A stretch of 61,827 nt of DNA from an uncultured Bacillota bacterium (GTDB lineage Bacteria; Bacillota_I; Bacilli_A; Culicoidibacterales; ZOR0006), in assembly GCA_945956935.1 (NCBI GenBank), contig CAMFJD010000009.1, positions 1-61,827 on the forward strand, written 5' to 3'. Position numbers and translations under genes: made by a program. This document shows positions 45,494 to 55,441 of the stretch, piece after piece (position 1 is the first letter of the stretch; each line of letters starts with the position of its first letter). The notes under the pieces were generated by a model, which had not been told where the DNA came from, ran no database searches, and was given only the letters and a program-made list of their open reading frames with translations.

Positions 45494-45982
45494 ATGAGTA
45501 TCTATGACTACACAGTACGCAAAGCAAATGGTGAAGGATTATCACTTGCAGATTACAAAGGAGATGTTGTATTAATTGTAAATACAGCAACAAAATGTGG
45601 ACTCGCACCACAATTTAAAGATTTAGAAACACTTCATATTCGTTATAGTGAGCAAGGATTACGTGTCATTGGTTTTCCATGTAGTCAATTTGCCAATCAA
45701 GAAGTATCCGATAATAACGAAATACAGCAAGCATGCCAATTAAATTTCGGTGTGACTTTTCCAATTATGGCAAAAATTGATGTCAATGGTACAGACACGG
45801 ATCCATTATTTGTCTATTTAAAAGAATCAACCGGTGGTGTATTAGGCAAAGAAATCAAGTGGAACTTTACGAAATTCCTCGTTGATCGTGATGGAAATGT
45901 AGTAAAACGCTACGCACCAACCGTTTCGCCTATGAAAATAGAAGCGGATATAATTAAATTAATTAAAGAAAAAGTTGAATAA
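45494..45982 (+). CDS. Glutathione peroxidase-like thiol peroxidase
   Basis: This 162-residue protein belongs to the GPx family, which in bacteria usually uses thioredoxin to reduce peroxides. The catalytic cysteine is C35 in NTATKCGLAPQ; other family parts are VIGFPCSQFANQE (C63) and the KWNFTKFLVDRDG segment. C81 could resolve the disulfide. GAAAGGTGG precedes ATG. It forms an operon with ohrR, so it should be induced by organic peroxide. In other Bacilli the ohrR partner is usually ohr. Confidence 0.92.
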   Translation: MSIYDYTVRKANGEGLSLADYKGDVVLIVNTATKCGLAPQFKDLETLHIRYSEQGLRVIGFPCSQFANQEVSDNNEIQQACQLNFGVTFPIMAKIDVNGTDTDPLFVYLKESTGGVLGKEIKWNFTKFLVDRDGNVVKRYAPTVSPMKIEADIIKLIKEKVE

Positions 45983-46091
45983 ACAATATTTTTTTCCAAA
46001 AAATGTTGTTCTTCATATACAGATGCTCAAAAAAGCGTATAATGAAAGTATGCATATTATATGTAAGTTTTATTTATATGGAGGGGCGAAT

Positions 46092-46919
46092 ATGAGCCAA
46101 ACATTTTTTGCAAATCGTTTTGAAGGAAAAGTCATGATTATTACAGGTGCAGCAGCAGGTATTGGCGCTGCAACAGCACGTCGTGCAGCATTAGAAGGAG
46201 CAAAACTCATTTTGATTGATGTTTTAGAAGCTGAAGGAGAAGCTGTCTTAGCTGAAATTAAGGCTGCTGGAGGGGACGCAATTTATTTGAATTTAGATCT
46301 TTCAATAGAGACAAATTGTGAAGAAATTGTCAAAGTAGCAGTAGCAACATACGGAAAAATTGATATTGCAATAAATAATGCTGGGGTTATGGGGAATCCA
46401 AATCCATTGCATAATTTATCACAAGAAGATATGGATTTCACGATGCAAAACAATTTCTACAGTGTATTTTATTGCTGTAAACATGAATTACGTCAGTTTA
46501 TTGAACAAGGAAATGGTGGCGTGATTGTTAACAATGCTTCAATTGCCGGTATGACAGGGTTACCAGGAAATCCCGCATATGTTGCTTCAAAACACGCGGT
46601 GAATGGATTAACAAAAAATTTAGCATTAGATTACGCACGTTTTAACGTTCGTGTAAATTCCGTGAATCCAGCAGGTACAGATACACCTATGGTTGAAAAA
46701 GCATTTGCCTTAGTAAAAGAACGTCAAGCTGCTGCAATTGCTGCAGGTGTTGATTTATCACAAGTTCAATCAATGGCTGGACAAAAAACACAAACAATTC
46801 AAAAACGTAATGCGACACCTGAGGAGCAAGCGGCATCAATTTTATTTTTAGCATCTGATGATGCAACACATATGACAGGTGCTACTATGCAAACTGATGG
46901 TGGATGGACATCATTTTAA
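46092..46919 (+). CDS. Short-chain dehydrogenase/reductase
   Basis: This 275-residue enzyme is a classical SDR. The nucleotide loop TGAAAGIG lies near residue 18, INNAG near 92, and the active site has S in NNASIAGMTG and YVASK (Tyr-x-x-x-Lys). The aspartate after the second strand (LIDVL) suggests NAD rather than NADP. ATG 46092 is chosen because GGAGGGG precedes it; the frame extends upstream but without a ribosome site. It lies 109 bases after gpx. The substrate is unknown. Confidence 0.9.
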   Translation: MSQTFFANRFEGKVMIITGAAAGIGAATARRAALEGAKLILIDVLEAEGEAVLAEIKAAGGDAIYLNLDLSIETNCEEIVKVAVATYGKIDIAINNAGVMGNPNPLHNLSQEDMDFTMQNNFYSVFYCCKHELRQFIEQGNGGVIVNNASIAGMTGLPGNPAYVASKHAVNGLTKNLALDYARFNVRVNSVNPAGTDTPMVEKAFALVKERQAAAIAAGVDLSQVQSMAGQKTQTIQKRNATPEEQAASILFLASDDATHMTGATMQTDGGWTSF

Positions 46920-47036
46920 GCACTGGTGTAACTCATTGGTTTATTGATTAAATGATGACTGCGCAGTATCTACTGATTTTACCTCATAAATATTTTAAGG
47001 TTAGGTAGTGCTGTTGTAGCCAGAAAATAAAAAGCG

Positions 47037-47084
47037 TACGGTATGAAATCTGAGTGAAATCGGATTCATACCGTATTTATTTTT
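47037..47084 (+). terminator. Terminator after the SDR gene
   Basis: TACGGTATGAAATC (47037-47050) pairs, with one bulge, with GATTCATACCGTA (47063-47075), then a T-rich tail. Confidence 0.75.
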
Positions 47085-47236
47085 GAATTCTGGTTATATG
47101 ATAATATTGATAGATGAAACATTCACCCTTAGTAATTTGATAGCGATAGTGTTCCTTTAAATACCAGTGACAACTTGACATGTAAGTGAAGAAAAAAATG
47201 GTAATTTCATAAAAAAGTACCTCCACGGTATGAACT

Positions 47237-47270
47237 AAATTGATCCTATCATATGTGATAGGATCAATTT
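47237..47270. terminator. Long hairpin, possible terminator of the hydrolase gene
   Basis: A perfect 15-bp stem (47237-47251 with 47256-47270) and a 4-base loop. T residues follow on the plus strand; on the minus strand it lies about 195 bases past the hydrolase stop. Confidence 0.55.
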
Positions 47271-47463
47271 TTGACAACCATGAAGATACTATATCGGTAT
47301 CGTAGATAAACTCATGTTTTAGATCTTTTCAATCAAGAGGCTAGCAGTTATACAAGAAAATGTTATGAACGAAATAATAACAGGCTAAATTGGCATTTTA
47401 TATACCATTATTAGACTCAAAAAAGTTTCACAATGGTATAATTCGCTAGAAAAGAGGAGTACT

Positions 47464-48411
47464 TTAATAACCAATTTCATCTAAAAATTGAGCAAGATGT
47501 GATTCGTAGGCAGCAACATCAGTCTCTAGTGAGTCATCATGTCCCGCATTCGGTACGAGCCATAATTCACGGAAACCACTTGTTTTTGCTTGATATAATT
47601 CAACAGCCATTGTTGTTGGGATATAGTCATCGGCAAGTCCGTGAATCAAAAAGACAGGTACATCAATATTTGGCATAGCATCAATTGGAGAAGCTTCATT
47701 TAAATCAGCTTTCGAACCATGGGTTACTTTTGTCAAAATGGTTGTTGTTTCAACGAAAGGAAACCAAGCGAGACTTGGGTACATTTCTGATAATTGATAT
47801 TTTAGCTCTGCATTTGCTGATTTATAGGCACAGTCACTAATTACAAAGTCAACATTTGCATCATCTAGACCTGCATACTGTAAGGCAATTGAAGCACCCA
47901 TAGAAATCCCGTGTAAGCCTACATGAATATTTTCACCAAAACGATTATATGTATACTCAACAACATCACGTAAATCATATTTTTCTAATGCACCATACGT
48001 TGTAAATGAATCAACATTATTTCCATGGTTACGAAGACTAAACAAAATAACATTATATCCGAGATCATGAAATAAAGGGTACATTTTCATTGAGGCAGTT
48101 ATATTGCGAGTAATACCGTGGACTAGAATCACATACTTATTTGACGGGGTGCTAGCTGGAATAAAAGCAGCCTCCATTTTGTAACCATCATCTGCAGTAA
48201 TAAAAAATTGTTCAAAATTCGGTGTTTTTTCATCGAAATTCAATGATACACGATCTAGAAGTTCTGTCGGAAGTGGTTCGGTTTGTGCATGAGGTGGATA
48301 AATAACTTGTCTTTGTAAAATAAAACTAATTGTGAGAATAGCAATTAAACATACAACAGCAACACTCGTAATAGTAATAATTCTCCAGTGAATTGAATGG
48401 AATTTTTTCAT
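47464..48411 (-). CDS. Membrane-anchored alpha/beta hydrolase
   Basis: This 315-residue protein has an N-terminal transmembrane anchor (about 9-31) and a serine-hydrolase domain facing outside. The oxyanion segment is LVHGITRN, the nucleophile serine sits in HGISMGAS, the aspartate probably in HGLADDYIP, and the histidine in NAGHDDS. ATG 48411 is supported by GGAAAGGTGAT. It resembles the YkfA/BEM46-like group with unknown substrates, perhaps esters or peptides. It is transcribed alone. Confidence 0.87.
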   Translation of the reverse strand: MKKFHSIHWRIITITSVAVVCLIAILTISFILQRQVIYPPHAQTEPLPTELLDRVSLNFDEKTPNFEQFFITADDGYKMEAAFIPASTPSNKYVILVHGITRNITASMKMYPLFHDLGYNVILFSLRNHGNNVDSFTTYGALEKYDLRDVVEYTYNRFGENIHVGLHGISMGASIALQYAGLDDANVDFVISDCAYKSANAELKYQLSEMYPSLAWFPFVETTTILTKVTHGSKADLNEASPIDAMPNIDVPVFLIHGLADDYIPTTMAVELYQAKTSGFRELWLVPNAGHDDSLETDVAAYESHLAQFLDEIGY

Positions 48412-48558
48412 AATTATCACCTTTCCTTATTAATAGATTAGCCTATATATACTACATGCATAGATGACGACAGCCATAAATAATATTTTTTTCAGTATCA
48501 TTGTACAATATATTCAATTAAAAAATATTACAAATAAAAATAATAATCGAACAACAAA

Positions 48559-48593
48559 AAAGCTAGTCACTCATTTTGAGTCAGACTAGCTTT
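48559..48593 (-). terminator. Terminator of ispG
   Basis: AAAGCTAGTC (48559-48568) pairs with GACTAGCTTT (48584-48593), with an inner ACTCA/TGAGT pairing. On the minus strand a run of T follows. Confidence 0.8.
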
Positions 48594-48617
48594 AATAAAA
48601 GATATATGCTATTAATT

Positions 48618-49706
48618 TTATTCAGTTTTCGCTTTTTCAGCTAACTTTTCTTCAGCAATTATAAGGATTTCTTTCTTTAGCTCCTCTACCATATCAGCTT
48701 CAGGGACTTTGCGAACGACTTTTCCTTTTTTAAATAAGAGTCCTTCACCACGTGCACCAGCAATGCCAATATCAGCTTCTTTAGCCTCACCTGGGCCATT
48801 GACAGCACACCCTAAAACAGCCACATGAATATTAACAGGAACTGTCTCTAAAAAAGCTTCAATTTCAGCTGCAATACTAATAAGATCGATTTCAATACGA
48901 CCACAAGTTGGACATGAAATCAGTGTTGCAACGTTTGAAGCAAGTCCAAAGTTTTTTAATAGTTCTTTGCATACTTTAATTTCTTCCACTGGATCAGCTG
49001 TAAGCGAGACACGAATTGTTCCACCAATACCTTGATGCAAGAGTACCCCAAGCCCAGCAGCACTTTTGATTGTTCCACTAAAAATTGTTCCAGCTTCAGT
49101 AATACCAAGATGTAGGGGATATCGGAATGTATCAGCTGCAAGCTGATAAGCCTCAATAGCTAGATTTACATCACTTGCTTTCATTGAGATAATAATATCT
49201 TCAAAACCAAGACGCTCTAAAATATCGACATGATACTGAGCACTTTCAAGCATTCCTTGTGCAGTAGGGTAGCCGTATTTTTCCAAAATATGCTTTTCAA
49301 GTGATCCAGCATTTACACCAATTCGAATTGGAATATTTTTTGCTTTAGCAGCTTCAACTACAAGTTTTACTTTTTCATCACTGCCGATATTACCAGGATT
49401 AATACGGATTTTATCCACACCAGCTTCAATTGCCGCTAGTGCCATTCTATAGTTAAAATGAATATCTGCAACGATTGGGATATTCACACGCTTTTTAATT
49501 TCGGCGATTGCATATGCATCTTCAAATGTTGGGCACGTACAACGAACAATTTGGCAGCCGGCTTTTTCAAGGCGTAAAATTTGTTCAACTGTCGCATCAA
49601 CATCGCGAGTTTTTGTTGTTGTCATACTTTGAATCACAACTTCGTTATTTCCACCTATTTGAATGCCACCAACAAAAACAGGGCGGGTCTGTGTACGATG
49701 ATACAT
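48618..49706 (-). CDS. ispG: 4-hydroxy-3-methylbut-2-en-1-yl diphosphate synthase IspG (GcpE)
   Basis: This 362-residue [4Fe-4S] enzyme carries out the next-to-last step of the MEP route to isoprenoids. Conserved parts include [10 protein letters not shown] (near 28), [20 protein letters not shown] and the cluster cysteines in ISCPTCGR and [14 protein letters not shown] 49706 is chosen by the AAAGGAAG site; the longer frame to 49766 has no site. The organism therefore uses the MEP pathway. The sodA and PBP2 genes lie next to it as in other Bacilli. Confidence 0.96.
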   Translation of the reverse strand: MYHRTQTRPVFVGGIQIGGNNEVVIQSMTTTKTRDVDATVEQILRLEKAGCQIVRCTCPTFEDAYAIAEIKKRVNIPIVADIHFNYRMALAAIEAGVDKIRINPGNIGSDEKVKLVVEAAKAKNIPIRIGVNAGSLEKHILEKYGYPTAQGMLESAQYHVDILERLGFEDIIISMKASDVNLAIEAYQLAADTFRYPLHLGITEAGTIFSGTIKSAAGLGVLLHQGIGGTIRVSLTADPVEEIKVCKELLKNFGLASNVATLISCPTCGRIEIDLISIAAEIEAFLETVPVNIHVAVLGCAVNGPGEAKEADIGIAGARGEGLLFKKGKVVRKVPEADMVEELKKEILIIAEEKLAEKAKTE

Positions 49707-49889
49707 GTTTTGTTCACTTCCTTTATTCAGAATATTACTAGTATAACAAATTTTGACAAGAAACACAGTTAAAAGGCAAAAAAACGAATTTTGACTTGTA
49801 GTCTCGGAATAAACACGCTATTTTTTTAAATATTAAGGTAAGTCGTCATTTATTTTGAATATATACGTAAAAATTTAAAAGCATATTCA

Positions 49890-49918
49890 GAGACAACTGA
49901 TACTAAACTGGTTATAAT
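49890..49918 (+). promoter_or_regulatory. sodA promoter
   Basis: A weak -35 GAGACA (49890-49895), 17-bp spacer and perfect -10 TATAAT (49913-49918), 38 bases upstream of ATG. Confidence 0.65.
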
Positions 49919-49955
49919 GAAAGCATAATAAAAAGAAAGAAAAGAGGAACTCAAT

Positions 49956-50564
49956 ATGTTTACATTAATTGAATTACCGTATGCACACAATGCCCTAGAA
50001 CCACATTTTGATACAATGACAATGGAAATTCACCACGGAAAGCATCATGCAACATATGTAGCTAACTTAAATGGTATTTTAGAAAGTAATCCAGATGTAA
50101 GTGTTGAGTCTTTGGAAGACTTAATCGCAAATTTACATACATTACCTGAAAGTATTCAAACTGGAGTACGAAACAATGGTGGTGGAGTATTAAATCATAA
50201 CTATTTCTGGTTAAATTTATCACCAAATGGTGGAGGTTTACCAACTGGTACAATTGCTGAAGCAATCGAATCAACATTTGGCAGCTTTGATGCTTTCAAA
50301 GAACAGTTTGAAACAGCAGCAAAGACACGCTTTGGATCAGGTTGGGCTTGGTTAGTAAGTGATGCAGATGGGAACATTTCTATTGTTTCAACTGCGAATC
50401 AAGATTGCCCATTAACTGATGGATTGACACCATTATTAGCATTAGATGTTTGGGAACATTCATATTATTTGAAATTCCAAAACCGTCGTCCAGACTACAT
50501 TTCGGCATTCTGGAATGTCGTAAACTGGGATGTTGTTGAACAACGTTATGCAACAGTGAAATAA
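49956..50564 (+). CDS. sodA: Superoxide dismutase (Mn/Fe type)
   Basis: This 202-residue enzyme turns superoxide into oxygen and hydrogen peroxide, which the Ahp and GPx enzymes can then remove. Metal ligands are H26, H81, D164 and H168 (DVWEHSYYL). The GSGWAWL and STANQDCPL segments fit the Mn/Fe family, and the glycine pair before the metal loop suggests manganese. AAAGAGGAAC precedes ATG. It has its own promoter and terminator. Confidence 0.96.
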   Translation: MFTLIELPYAHNALEPHFDTMTMEIHHGKHHATYVANLNGILESNPDVSVESLEDLIANLHTLPESIQTGVRNNGGGVLNHNYFWLNLSPNGGGLPTGTIAEAIESTFGSFDAFKEQFETAAKTRFGSGWAWLVSDADGNISIVSTANQDCPLTDGLTPLLALDVWEHSYYLKFQNRRPDYISAFWNVVNWDVVEQRYATVK

Positions 50565-50577
50565 GCATGTTCCTTCT

Positions 50578-50611
50578 AAGCAGATATAGCTTTCGCTATA
50601 TCTGCTTTTCT
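50578..50611 (+). terminator. Terminator of sodA
   Basis: A 13-bp perfect stem (50578-50590 with 50595-50607) and a TTTC loop, then T residues. Confidence 0.85.
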
Positions 50612-50776
50612 ATTGTTTTATGATGTTTACAGGTATTTACTACATGACTTTTTATGGGTGATATGCTAATATTTAAAGGGAATGTAGATAAAATAGCTAT
50701 TCGTATCTAAAGCATGATGCTATTGTTGAACGTTAAGATATTAAATGATGAAAGAAAATGGAGTGAGCATACATAA

Positions 50777-52849
50777 ATGAATGTAGAACGTGAAAATCAA
50801 ATAACAGATACAGCTAAATGGCGAACAAGTATCATTATTGTGATTATGGGAATCATTATGCTAGTGTATGGCATGCGATTATTTTATATCCAAGTAATCG
50901 AACATGATGTTTATGCGAAAGAATTTAATGAACAAAGTCGAATTGCTTATTCTTCAAATCAACCTCGAGGAGTTATTGTCGACGCGGATGGAAATGTTGT
51001 AGTAAGTAATAAACCAGTGAAAAATATTATCTATACGTATAAAAAAGGGACAACTGATGAAGAATTCAATACAATTGCAGAAACATTGGCTTCATTAATT
51101 GAAGTTGATTTAAGTGTAGTGAGCGATGAAGATCGTCGATTATTTTACTATCAGCTCAATGAAAAAACAGTTGAACAATATGCGGATGAGGAAACAAAAC
51201 TGGCATATGCAGCAGGTGAAATAGATTATGATGAGTATACAAAAGCAATCATGGCGGCAATTCCAGCTGATGTTATTTCTCAAATGGATGCAGGTGTGAT
51301 TGAAATAGAGTATATCCGTACCTTGATGAACCAATCATCTATTAGTAAGAGCGTTACAATTAAAGCAGAAAATGTAACCGAAGAGGAATTTGCACGTGTC
51401 GCTGAACACGCAGGAATGATGCCTGGGGTTGAAGCGAGTTTAAACTGGGACCGCGAATATTTACAAGGCGAAACAATGCAGACAGTTATTGGAAGTGTCA
51501 CAACTTCAAAGCAAGGGCTTCCAGCTGAAATCGCTGACTATTATTTAGCTTTAGGTTATAATTTAAATGAACGCGTTGGAAATAGTGGTTTAGAACAATT
51601 TTATGAAGAATATCTTCGTGGTCAGGCAGATACGTATGCCTATGAAAAACGTGAAGATGGGACATATGATAAAACTTTACTCGAACAAGGACATGCAGGA
51701 TATCAGTTAAATTTGACAATCGATATTGATTTTCAAAAACAAGTTGAAGAAATTATTCAACGTCAATTATTAGAAGAACGTCAAAGTGCAGCTGCCTCGA
51801 ATTTAACACAAACATTTGTAACAGCAATCAACCCTCAAACAGGAGAAGTTCTGGCAATGGCAGGACAAGAATATAATCCAGAAACAAATGAATTTTCAGA
51901 TGTCTCAATTTTAAATGCAACAGGTAACTTTCAGATGGGTTCAAGCGTGAAGCCAGCAACTGTTTTATCTGGATACCAATTAGGTGCAATAACACCAGGA
52001 CAATATTTACTTGATGAGGCACTACAGTTTAAAGGGACACCGCTAAAGAAATCTTGGAAGATTATGGGGAATATTAGTGATGTCGATGCTTTAAGAATGT
52101 CATCCAATGCATATATGTGGAAAATGATTATCCAACTTGGTGGTGGTAGTTATGTACCTAATGGCGAACTATATATTGCTGATGGAACATTACCAAAGCT
52201 TCGTCATACATTTCAACAGTATGGTTTAGGTGTTGAAACAGGTATCGATTTACCTAACGAATCAACAGGATTCATTGGAAAAGACAATCCCGATCCAGGA
52301 CTTGTTCTTGACTTTGGAATTGGTCAATACGATCAGTATACACCATTACAAATGGCACAATATGTTTCGACAATTGCAAATAATGGGTGTCGAGTGGAAC
52401 CATACCTTGTTGATAGTGTAGTCGCTCAAAGTAGTGATGGAAGTTCAGAAACGGTATTACTTGAAAACACACGAAATATTTTAAATTGTGTACCATTAGA
52501 TCAAGCGCATTTTGATCAAATTAAAGAAGGTATGCGACAAGTTACATCACTTTCTGATGGAACAGCATATAGTGAATTTGTTGGAAGTGGTGCTGCTTAT
52601 ACAGCTGGTGGGAAAACGGGAACTGCAGAAGCATATATTGATCCAGATGGAGATGGTCAATATGATCGAAAAGTATTTAATATTACATTTATCGGATTTG
52701 CTCCATTTGATAATCCGGAAATTGCGCTCGTGGTTGTTGTACCAAGTGTACAACCAGCTGATGATTTATCAATTGCAAGTAGCCACATGCAAGCACAAAT
52801 TGCTCGTGAAGTTATGGATGCTTATTTCGAGAGTAAAAAATCACAATAA
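50777..52849 (+). CDS. mrdA: Penicillin-binding protein 2, class B transpeptidase
   Basis: This 690-residue membrane-anchored enzyme cross-links peptidoglycan, probably in side-wall growth. One transmembrane helix (about 17-37) is followed by the PBP dimerisation region (from QPRGVIVDADG, near 62) and the transpeptidase domain with SxxK at 389-392 (SSVK), SSN at 442-444 and KTG at 613-615. Several insertions in 130-220 are typical of Gram-positive PBP2. The order sodA-PBP-rpmG matches Listeria and Bacillus. GGAGTGAG precedes ATG. A terminator follows. Confidence 0.94.
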   Translation: MNVERENQITDTAKWRTSIIIVIMGIIMLVYGMRLFYIQVIEHDVYAKEFNEQSRIAYSSNQPRGVIVDADGNVVVSNKPVKNIIYTYKKGTTDEEFNTIAETLASLIEVDLSVVSDEDRRLFYYQLNEKTVEQYADEETKLAYAAGEIDYDEYTKAIMAAIPADVISQMDAGVIEIEYIRTLMNQSSISKSVTIKAENVTEEEFARVAEHAGMMPGVEASLNWDREYLQGETMQTVIGSVTTSKQGLPAEIADYYLALGYNLNERVGNSGLEQFYEEYLRGQADTYAYEKREDGTYDKTLLEQGHAGYQLNLTIDIDFQKQVEEIIQRQLLEERQSAAASNLTQTFVTAINPQTGEVLAMAGQEYNPETNEFSDVSILNATGNFQMGSSVKPATVLSGYQLGAITPGQYLLDEALQFKGTPLKKSWKIMGNISDVDALRMSSNAYMWKMIIQLGGGSYVPNGELYIADGTLPKLRHTFQQYGLGVETGIDLPNESTGFIGKDNPDPGLVLDFGIGQYDQYTPLQMAQYVSTIANNGCRVEPYLVDSVVAQSSDGSSETVLLENTRNILNCVPLDQAHFDQIKEGMRQVTSLSDGTAYSEFVGSGAAYTAGGKTGTAEAYIDPDGDGQYDRKVFNITFIGFAPFDNPEIALVVVVPSVQPADDLSIASSHMQAQIAREVMDAYFESKKSQ

Positions 52850-52857
52850 AATAAAGA

Positions 52858-52898
52858 AACGTCATGTAGCCCTTTGTAACTAGGTGCATGACGTTTTT
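52858..52898 (+). terminator. Terminator after PBP2
   Basis: AAACGTCATG (52858-52867) pairs with CATGACGTTT (52887-52896), then T residues. Confidence 0.8.
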
Positions 52899-53193
52899 AT
52901 TTTGGTTAAAATCACTGTAAAGGTACGAAATCGTTTTAACTGTGAATAGTGATATTGATAATAGTATTCTATGTCAACATTCATGCTGCATAATTTTTTT
53001 ATATCACTGAATATAACAAAAGAAGGCTGTGTTTCAGTAAAAATATGATTTGAGAATAATTCTAGCTACTTGAAAAAATTTCATATAAAAAGTACATAAA
53101 CTTACTATTTTCTTTCATATGAAAGTTTTTTCACACTTTTTTCGCAATTATTTGTAATGCTTTGAAAAAATTTCAAAAAATATAGGAAATAAC
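52899..53193. other. AT-rich stretch before rpmG, no gene seen
   Basis: About 295 bases with no ORF of note. The palindrome CTTTCATATGAAAG at 53112-53125 is the only clear dyad. The rpmG promoter follows directly. Confidence 0.4.
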
Positions 53194-53222
53194 TAGACAT
53201 TCTGAAATTTTTCTTATATAAT
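53194..53222 (+). promoter_or_regulatory. rpmG promoter
   Basis: -35 TAGACA (53194-53199), 17-bp spacer and perfect -10 TATAAT (53217-53222), 43 bases before the start codon. Confidence 0.75.
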
Positions 53223-53264
53223 AACAAAGGATAAAAGATTACCAATTTCTAGGAGGCGGCAATT

Positions 53265-53414
53265 ATGCGCGTAAACTTAACGTTAAAATGTACTGAATGT
53301 GCAATGGAAAACTACATTACTAAGAAAAACAAAAAAAACAACCCACAACGTATCGAAATGAACAAATATTGCCCAAAATGCAAACGTTCAACGTTACACC
53401 GTGAAAAGAAATAA
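53265..53414 (+). CDS. rpmG: 50S ribosomal protein L33
   Basis: This 49-residue ribosomal protein belongs to the zinc-binding form of L33, with cysteine pairs CTEC (9-12) and CPKC (36-39). The start [19 protein letters not shown] and the ending RSTLHREKK are typical. AGGAGGCGG precedes ATG at 53265. It has its own promoter and a strong terminator. A zinc-free paralogue, if present, lies outside the window. Confidence 0.95.
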   Translation: MRVNLTLKCTECAMENYITKKNKKNNPQRIEMNKYCPKCKRSTLHREKK

Positions 53415-53428
53415 TTTATTTTTACTTA

Positions 53429-53459
53429 AAAAAGACACATCCGATGATGTGTCTTTTTA
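53429..53459. terminator. Terminator after rpmG
   Basis: AAAAAGACACATC (53429-53441) pairs perfectly with 53446-53458; A and T runs flank it, so it also serves the convergent gene. Confidence 0.9.
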
Positions 53460-53501
53460 CTTTTTGTAGTTCATACTGTGCGCAATTGCATCGATAGTCA
53501 T

Positions 53502-53831
53502 TCATTTTTTATATGGTGCAAAAGCTTTTTTCGCATCCCAATGTACATCTTTTACAAAAAGAACTAGCCAGATAACACATGCAATAATTGCGAATACATA
53601 GTGGATAAAATACCCACTTAAAGTACCAACTAAAAGCACAGCACACCATAAAAAAAGTATGTTTCTCATATGTTCGCTTAAACGTAATTGATCATATGTA
53701 TCCTGTTCTTTTGGGGGTAACGTGTTAAAGCCACTAATAAGCATTGCACCTTTTTCTTTCATGAAGAAAAAAATGAGTGCTAAACAAAAGAAAATACATG
53801 CAAGTACAAAAGAAATCGTTGTAAAAACCAT
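53502..53831 (-). CDS. DUF3784-family membrane protein
   Basis: This 109-residue protein has three hydrophobic segments (about 3-22, 57-74 and 77-95) and the DUF3784 signature KGAMLISGFNTLPPKEQDTYD between the first and second. The family is common in Bacillota, with no known function. It follows the oxidase gene by 31 bases on the same strand and probably shares its transcript. AAGAAAGGCTG precedes ATG. Confidence 0.8.
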   Translation of the reverse strand: MVFTTISFVLACIFFCLALIFFFMKEKGAMLISGFNTLPPKEQDTYDQLRLSEHMRNILFLWCAVLLVGTLSGYFIHYVFAIIACVIWLVLFVKDVHWDAKKAFAPYKK

Positions 53832-53862
53832 ACTTATCAGCCTTTCTTATGAATAAATAGTT

Positions 53863-55146
53863 CTAAACATTTTGGTACTTTGTACGAATTGATTGGAATT
53901 TCGTCCAGTTTTGACCATAATACTCCGCTTCATTTTGTAAACTAGTAGGAAAATTAATAAATGAGCCACTTGTCATCTTATAAATAATAAACCACGATGA
54001 TTTGAACCATTGATAACAGTGTGTTGGCTTTGCATCATCTTCCCAAACGATTTGCATCCCAAGGATAAATTGTTGATGACGAAAAGCAAAGGCTGTTGCT
54101 TCATTTGGTACATCTTGTATAGCACCACCAAGTCCATAAAGGGTAAAAGCAGCATAACTTGATTCAATAGGTACTTTCAATAACAGTTCTAAGCACTCTT
54201 GCCAATCAGATTCAGTCATCTGTCCATTACTGAATCGTCCTGCTGATGTATACGACTCCCAATCGGGATGACTATCTTGAATTGCTCGGTTCGCCTTAAT
54301 AACTGGTCCATCCATAAAATAAATTGTTTCGAATGAAAGCTGATTTACGAGTACATCTAGTATTGTTTGTGTCTTTTGTTTATCTGCATAGGATAGACCT
54401 GTTATTTTTATACCAATATTTTTTCCGTTTTTTGTGTAAACAACAGTTTTTAAATTAATTTCTCTTGGTAATGTTTTAAACCATTGCTGATACCAGATCA
54501 TAAAATGTATTGCCTGCATATGTGTAACATCAGCAATATCAAGGAAAATGTGTGTAGCACATGCTTGTTTTTCAGGCAAAGCGTATGTTAATGATGTAAT
54601 TATTCCAATTTCACAATTTCCACCTCCACGAATTGCCCAAAATAGATCGCTATAATGATCTTTATCAATACATATAGTTTTTCCATCAAATGTTATGAGT
54701 GTAATGGACTGTAAGGAATCACATCCGAGTCCAAATAATCGACTAGAATACCCCCAGCCACCACCTATCGTAAAACCAGCGACACCAACGCTAGGACAGC
54801 CACCACCTGGAAAAGGGTATCCTTTTTCAGCGAGTGATTCATACAATTCACGATTTCTCACACCACCACCAATAGTTACCGTTTGCTTCAATTCATCAAT
54901 ACTAATTGTTTGTAACGAAGAAACATCAATAACATATCCATTATCACAACTTGAAGCACCTTCGTAATGGTGCCGCCCACTACGAATAGCAAATGGAAGG
55001 TTATGTGTTTGAATGGATAGAATGGCTTGTCGTACATCGGCTTCTGTCTGACAAAAAGTAATGATATTTGGATATTTTGTCACGGCGCGATTCCAAGCAA
55101 GGCAAGCATCTATATATTCTGGATGATTTTTTTTGATTTGTTTCAT
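53863..55146 (-). CDS. FAD-linked oxidase, berberine-bridge type
   Basis: This 427-residue oxidase is expected to carry FAD bound at two places: the histidine H59 in RSGRHHYEG and the cysteine C117 in GGGCPSVGVAGFTIGGG. Such enzymes oxidise sugars or alcohols with oxygen. The C-terminal BBE segment is seen (NEAEYYGQNWTKFQSIRTKY). The usual ending NVFR... is cut: the frame stops after QNV, while NVF-RTIYS would result if two bases were added, so the tail is shortened by a few residues. GAAAGGAATAT supports ATG 55146. The substrate is unknown. Confidence 0.85.
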   Translation of the reverse strand: MKQIKKNHPEYIDACLAWNRAVTKYPNIITFCQTEADVRQAILSIQTHNLPFAIRSGRHHYEGASSCDNGYVIDVSSLQTISIDELKQTVTIGGGVRNRELYESLAEKGYPFPGGGCPSVGVAGFTIGGGWGYSSRLFGLGCDSLQSITLITFDGKTICIDKDHYSDLFWAIRGGGNCEIGIITSLTYALPEKQACATHIFLDIADVTHMQAIHFMIWYQQWFKTLPREINLKTVVYTKNGKNIGIKITGLSYADKQKTQTILDVLVNQLSFETIYFMDGPVIKANRAIQDSHPDWESYTSAGRFSNGQMTESDWQECLELLLKVPIESSYAAFTLYGLGGAIQDVPNEATAFAFRHQQFILGMQIVWEDDAKPTHCYQWFKSSWFIIYKMTSGSFINFPTSLQNEAEYYGQNWTKFQSIRTKYQNV

Positions 55147-55441
55147 AATTATATTCCTTTCACCGACTAACATTTAACTTGTATTTAGTGTATCATACTT
55201 TAAAAATAAACGGAGAGAAAACACGTTTTCTTAAAATTTGTATACATAAATAAAATTAAAAACATGTATGTTTTTTTGGTGAAATACAAAATATGACACA
55301 ATAAAATGAATAAATCGTGTATAAAAATTGGTGTGCTTTTAAAAATTCTAATTTAAAAGAAAAGAATTTGACTTTAAATGGATAAAGCGTTAAGATTAAT
55401 ATAAGAGAACAGAATTGTATGATAAAGGAAGGTGAATCTAA

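Larger units (their letters stand above)
46920..47463. other. Intergenic region between convergent genes, two hairpins
   Basis: About 540 bases. It holds the SDR terminator (47037-47084) and a long hairpin (47237-47270). A minus-strand frame (47077-47277) runs through the hairpin and is not convincing, although a GGAGGTAC site and ATG at 47210 (minus) would start a 17-codon peptide. Confidence 0.45.

Noticed and set aside
47077-47277. 66-codon minus-strand ORF between SDR and hydrolase genes
   Set aside because: It runs through a perfect hairpin and lacks a suitable start site; the only good ribosome site in it leads to a 17-codon peptide in another frame.
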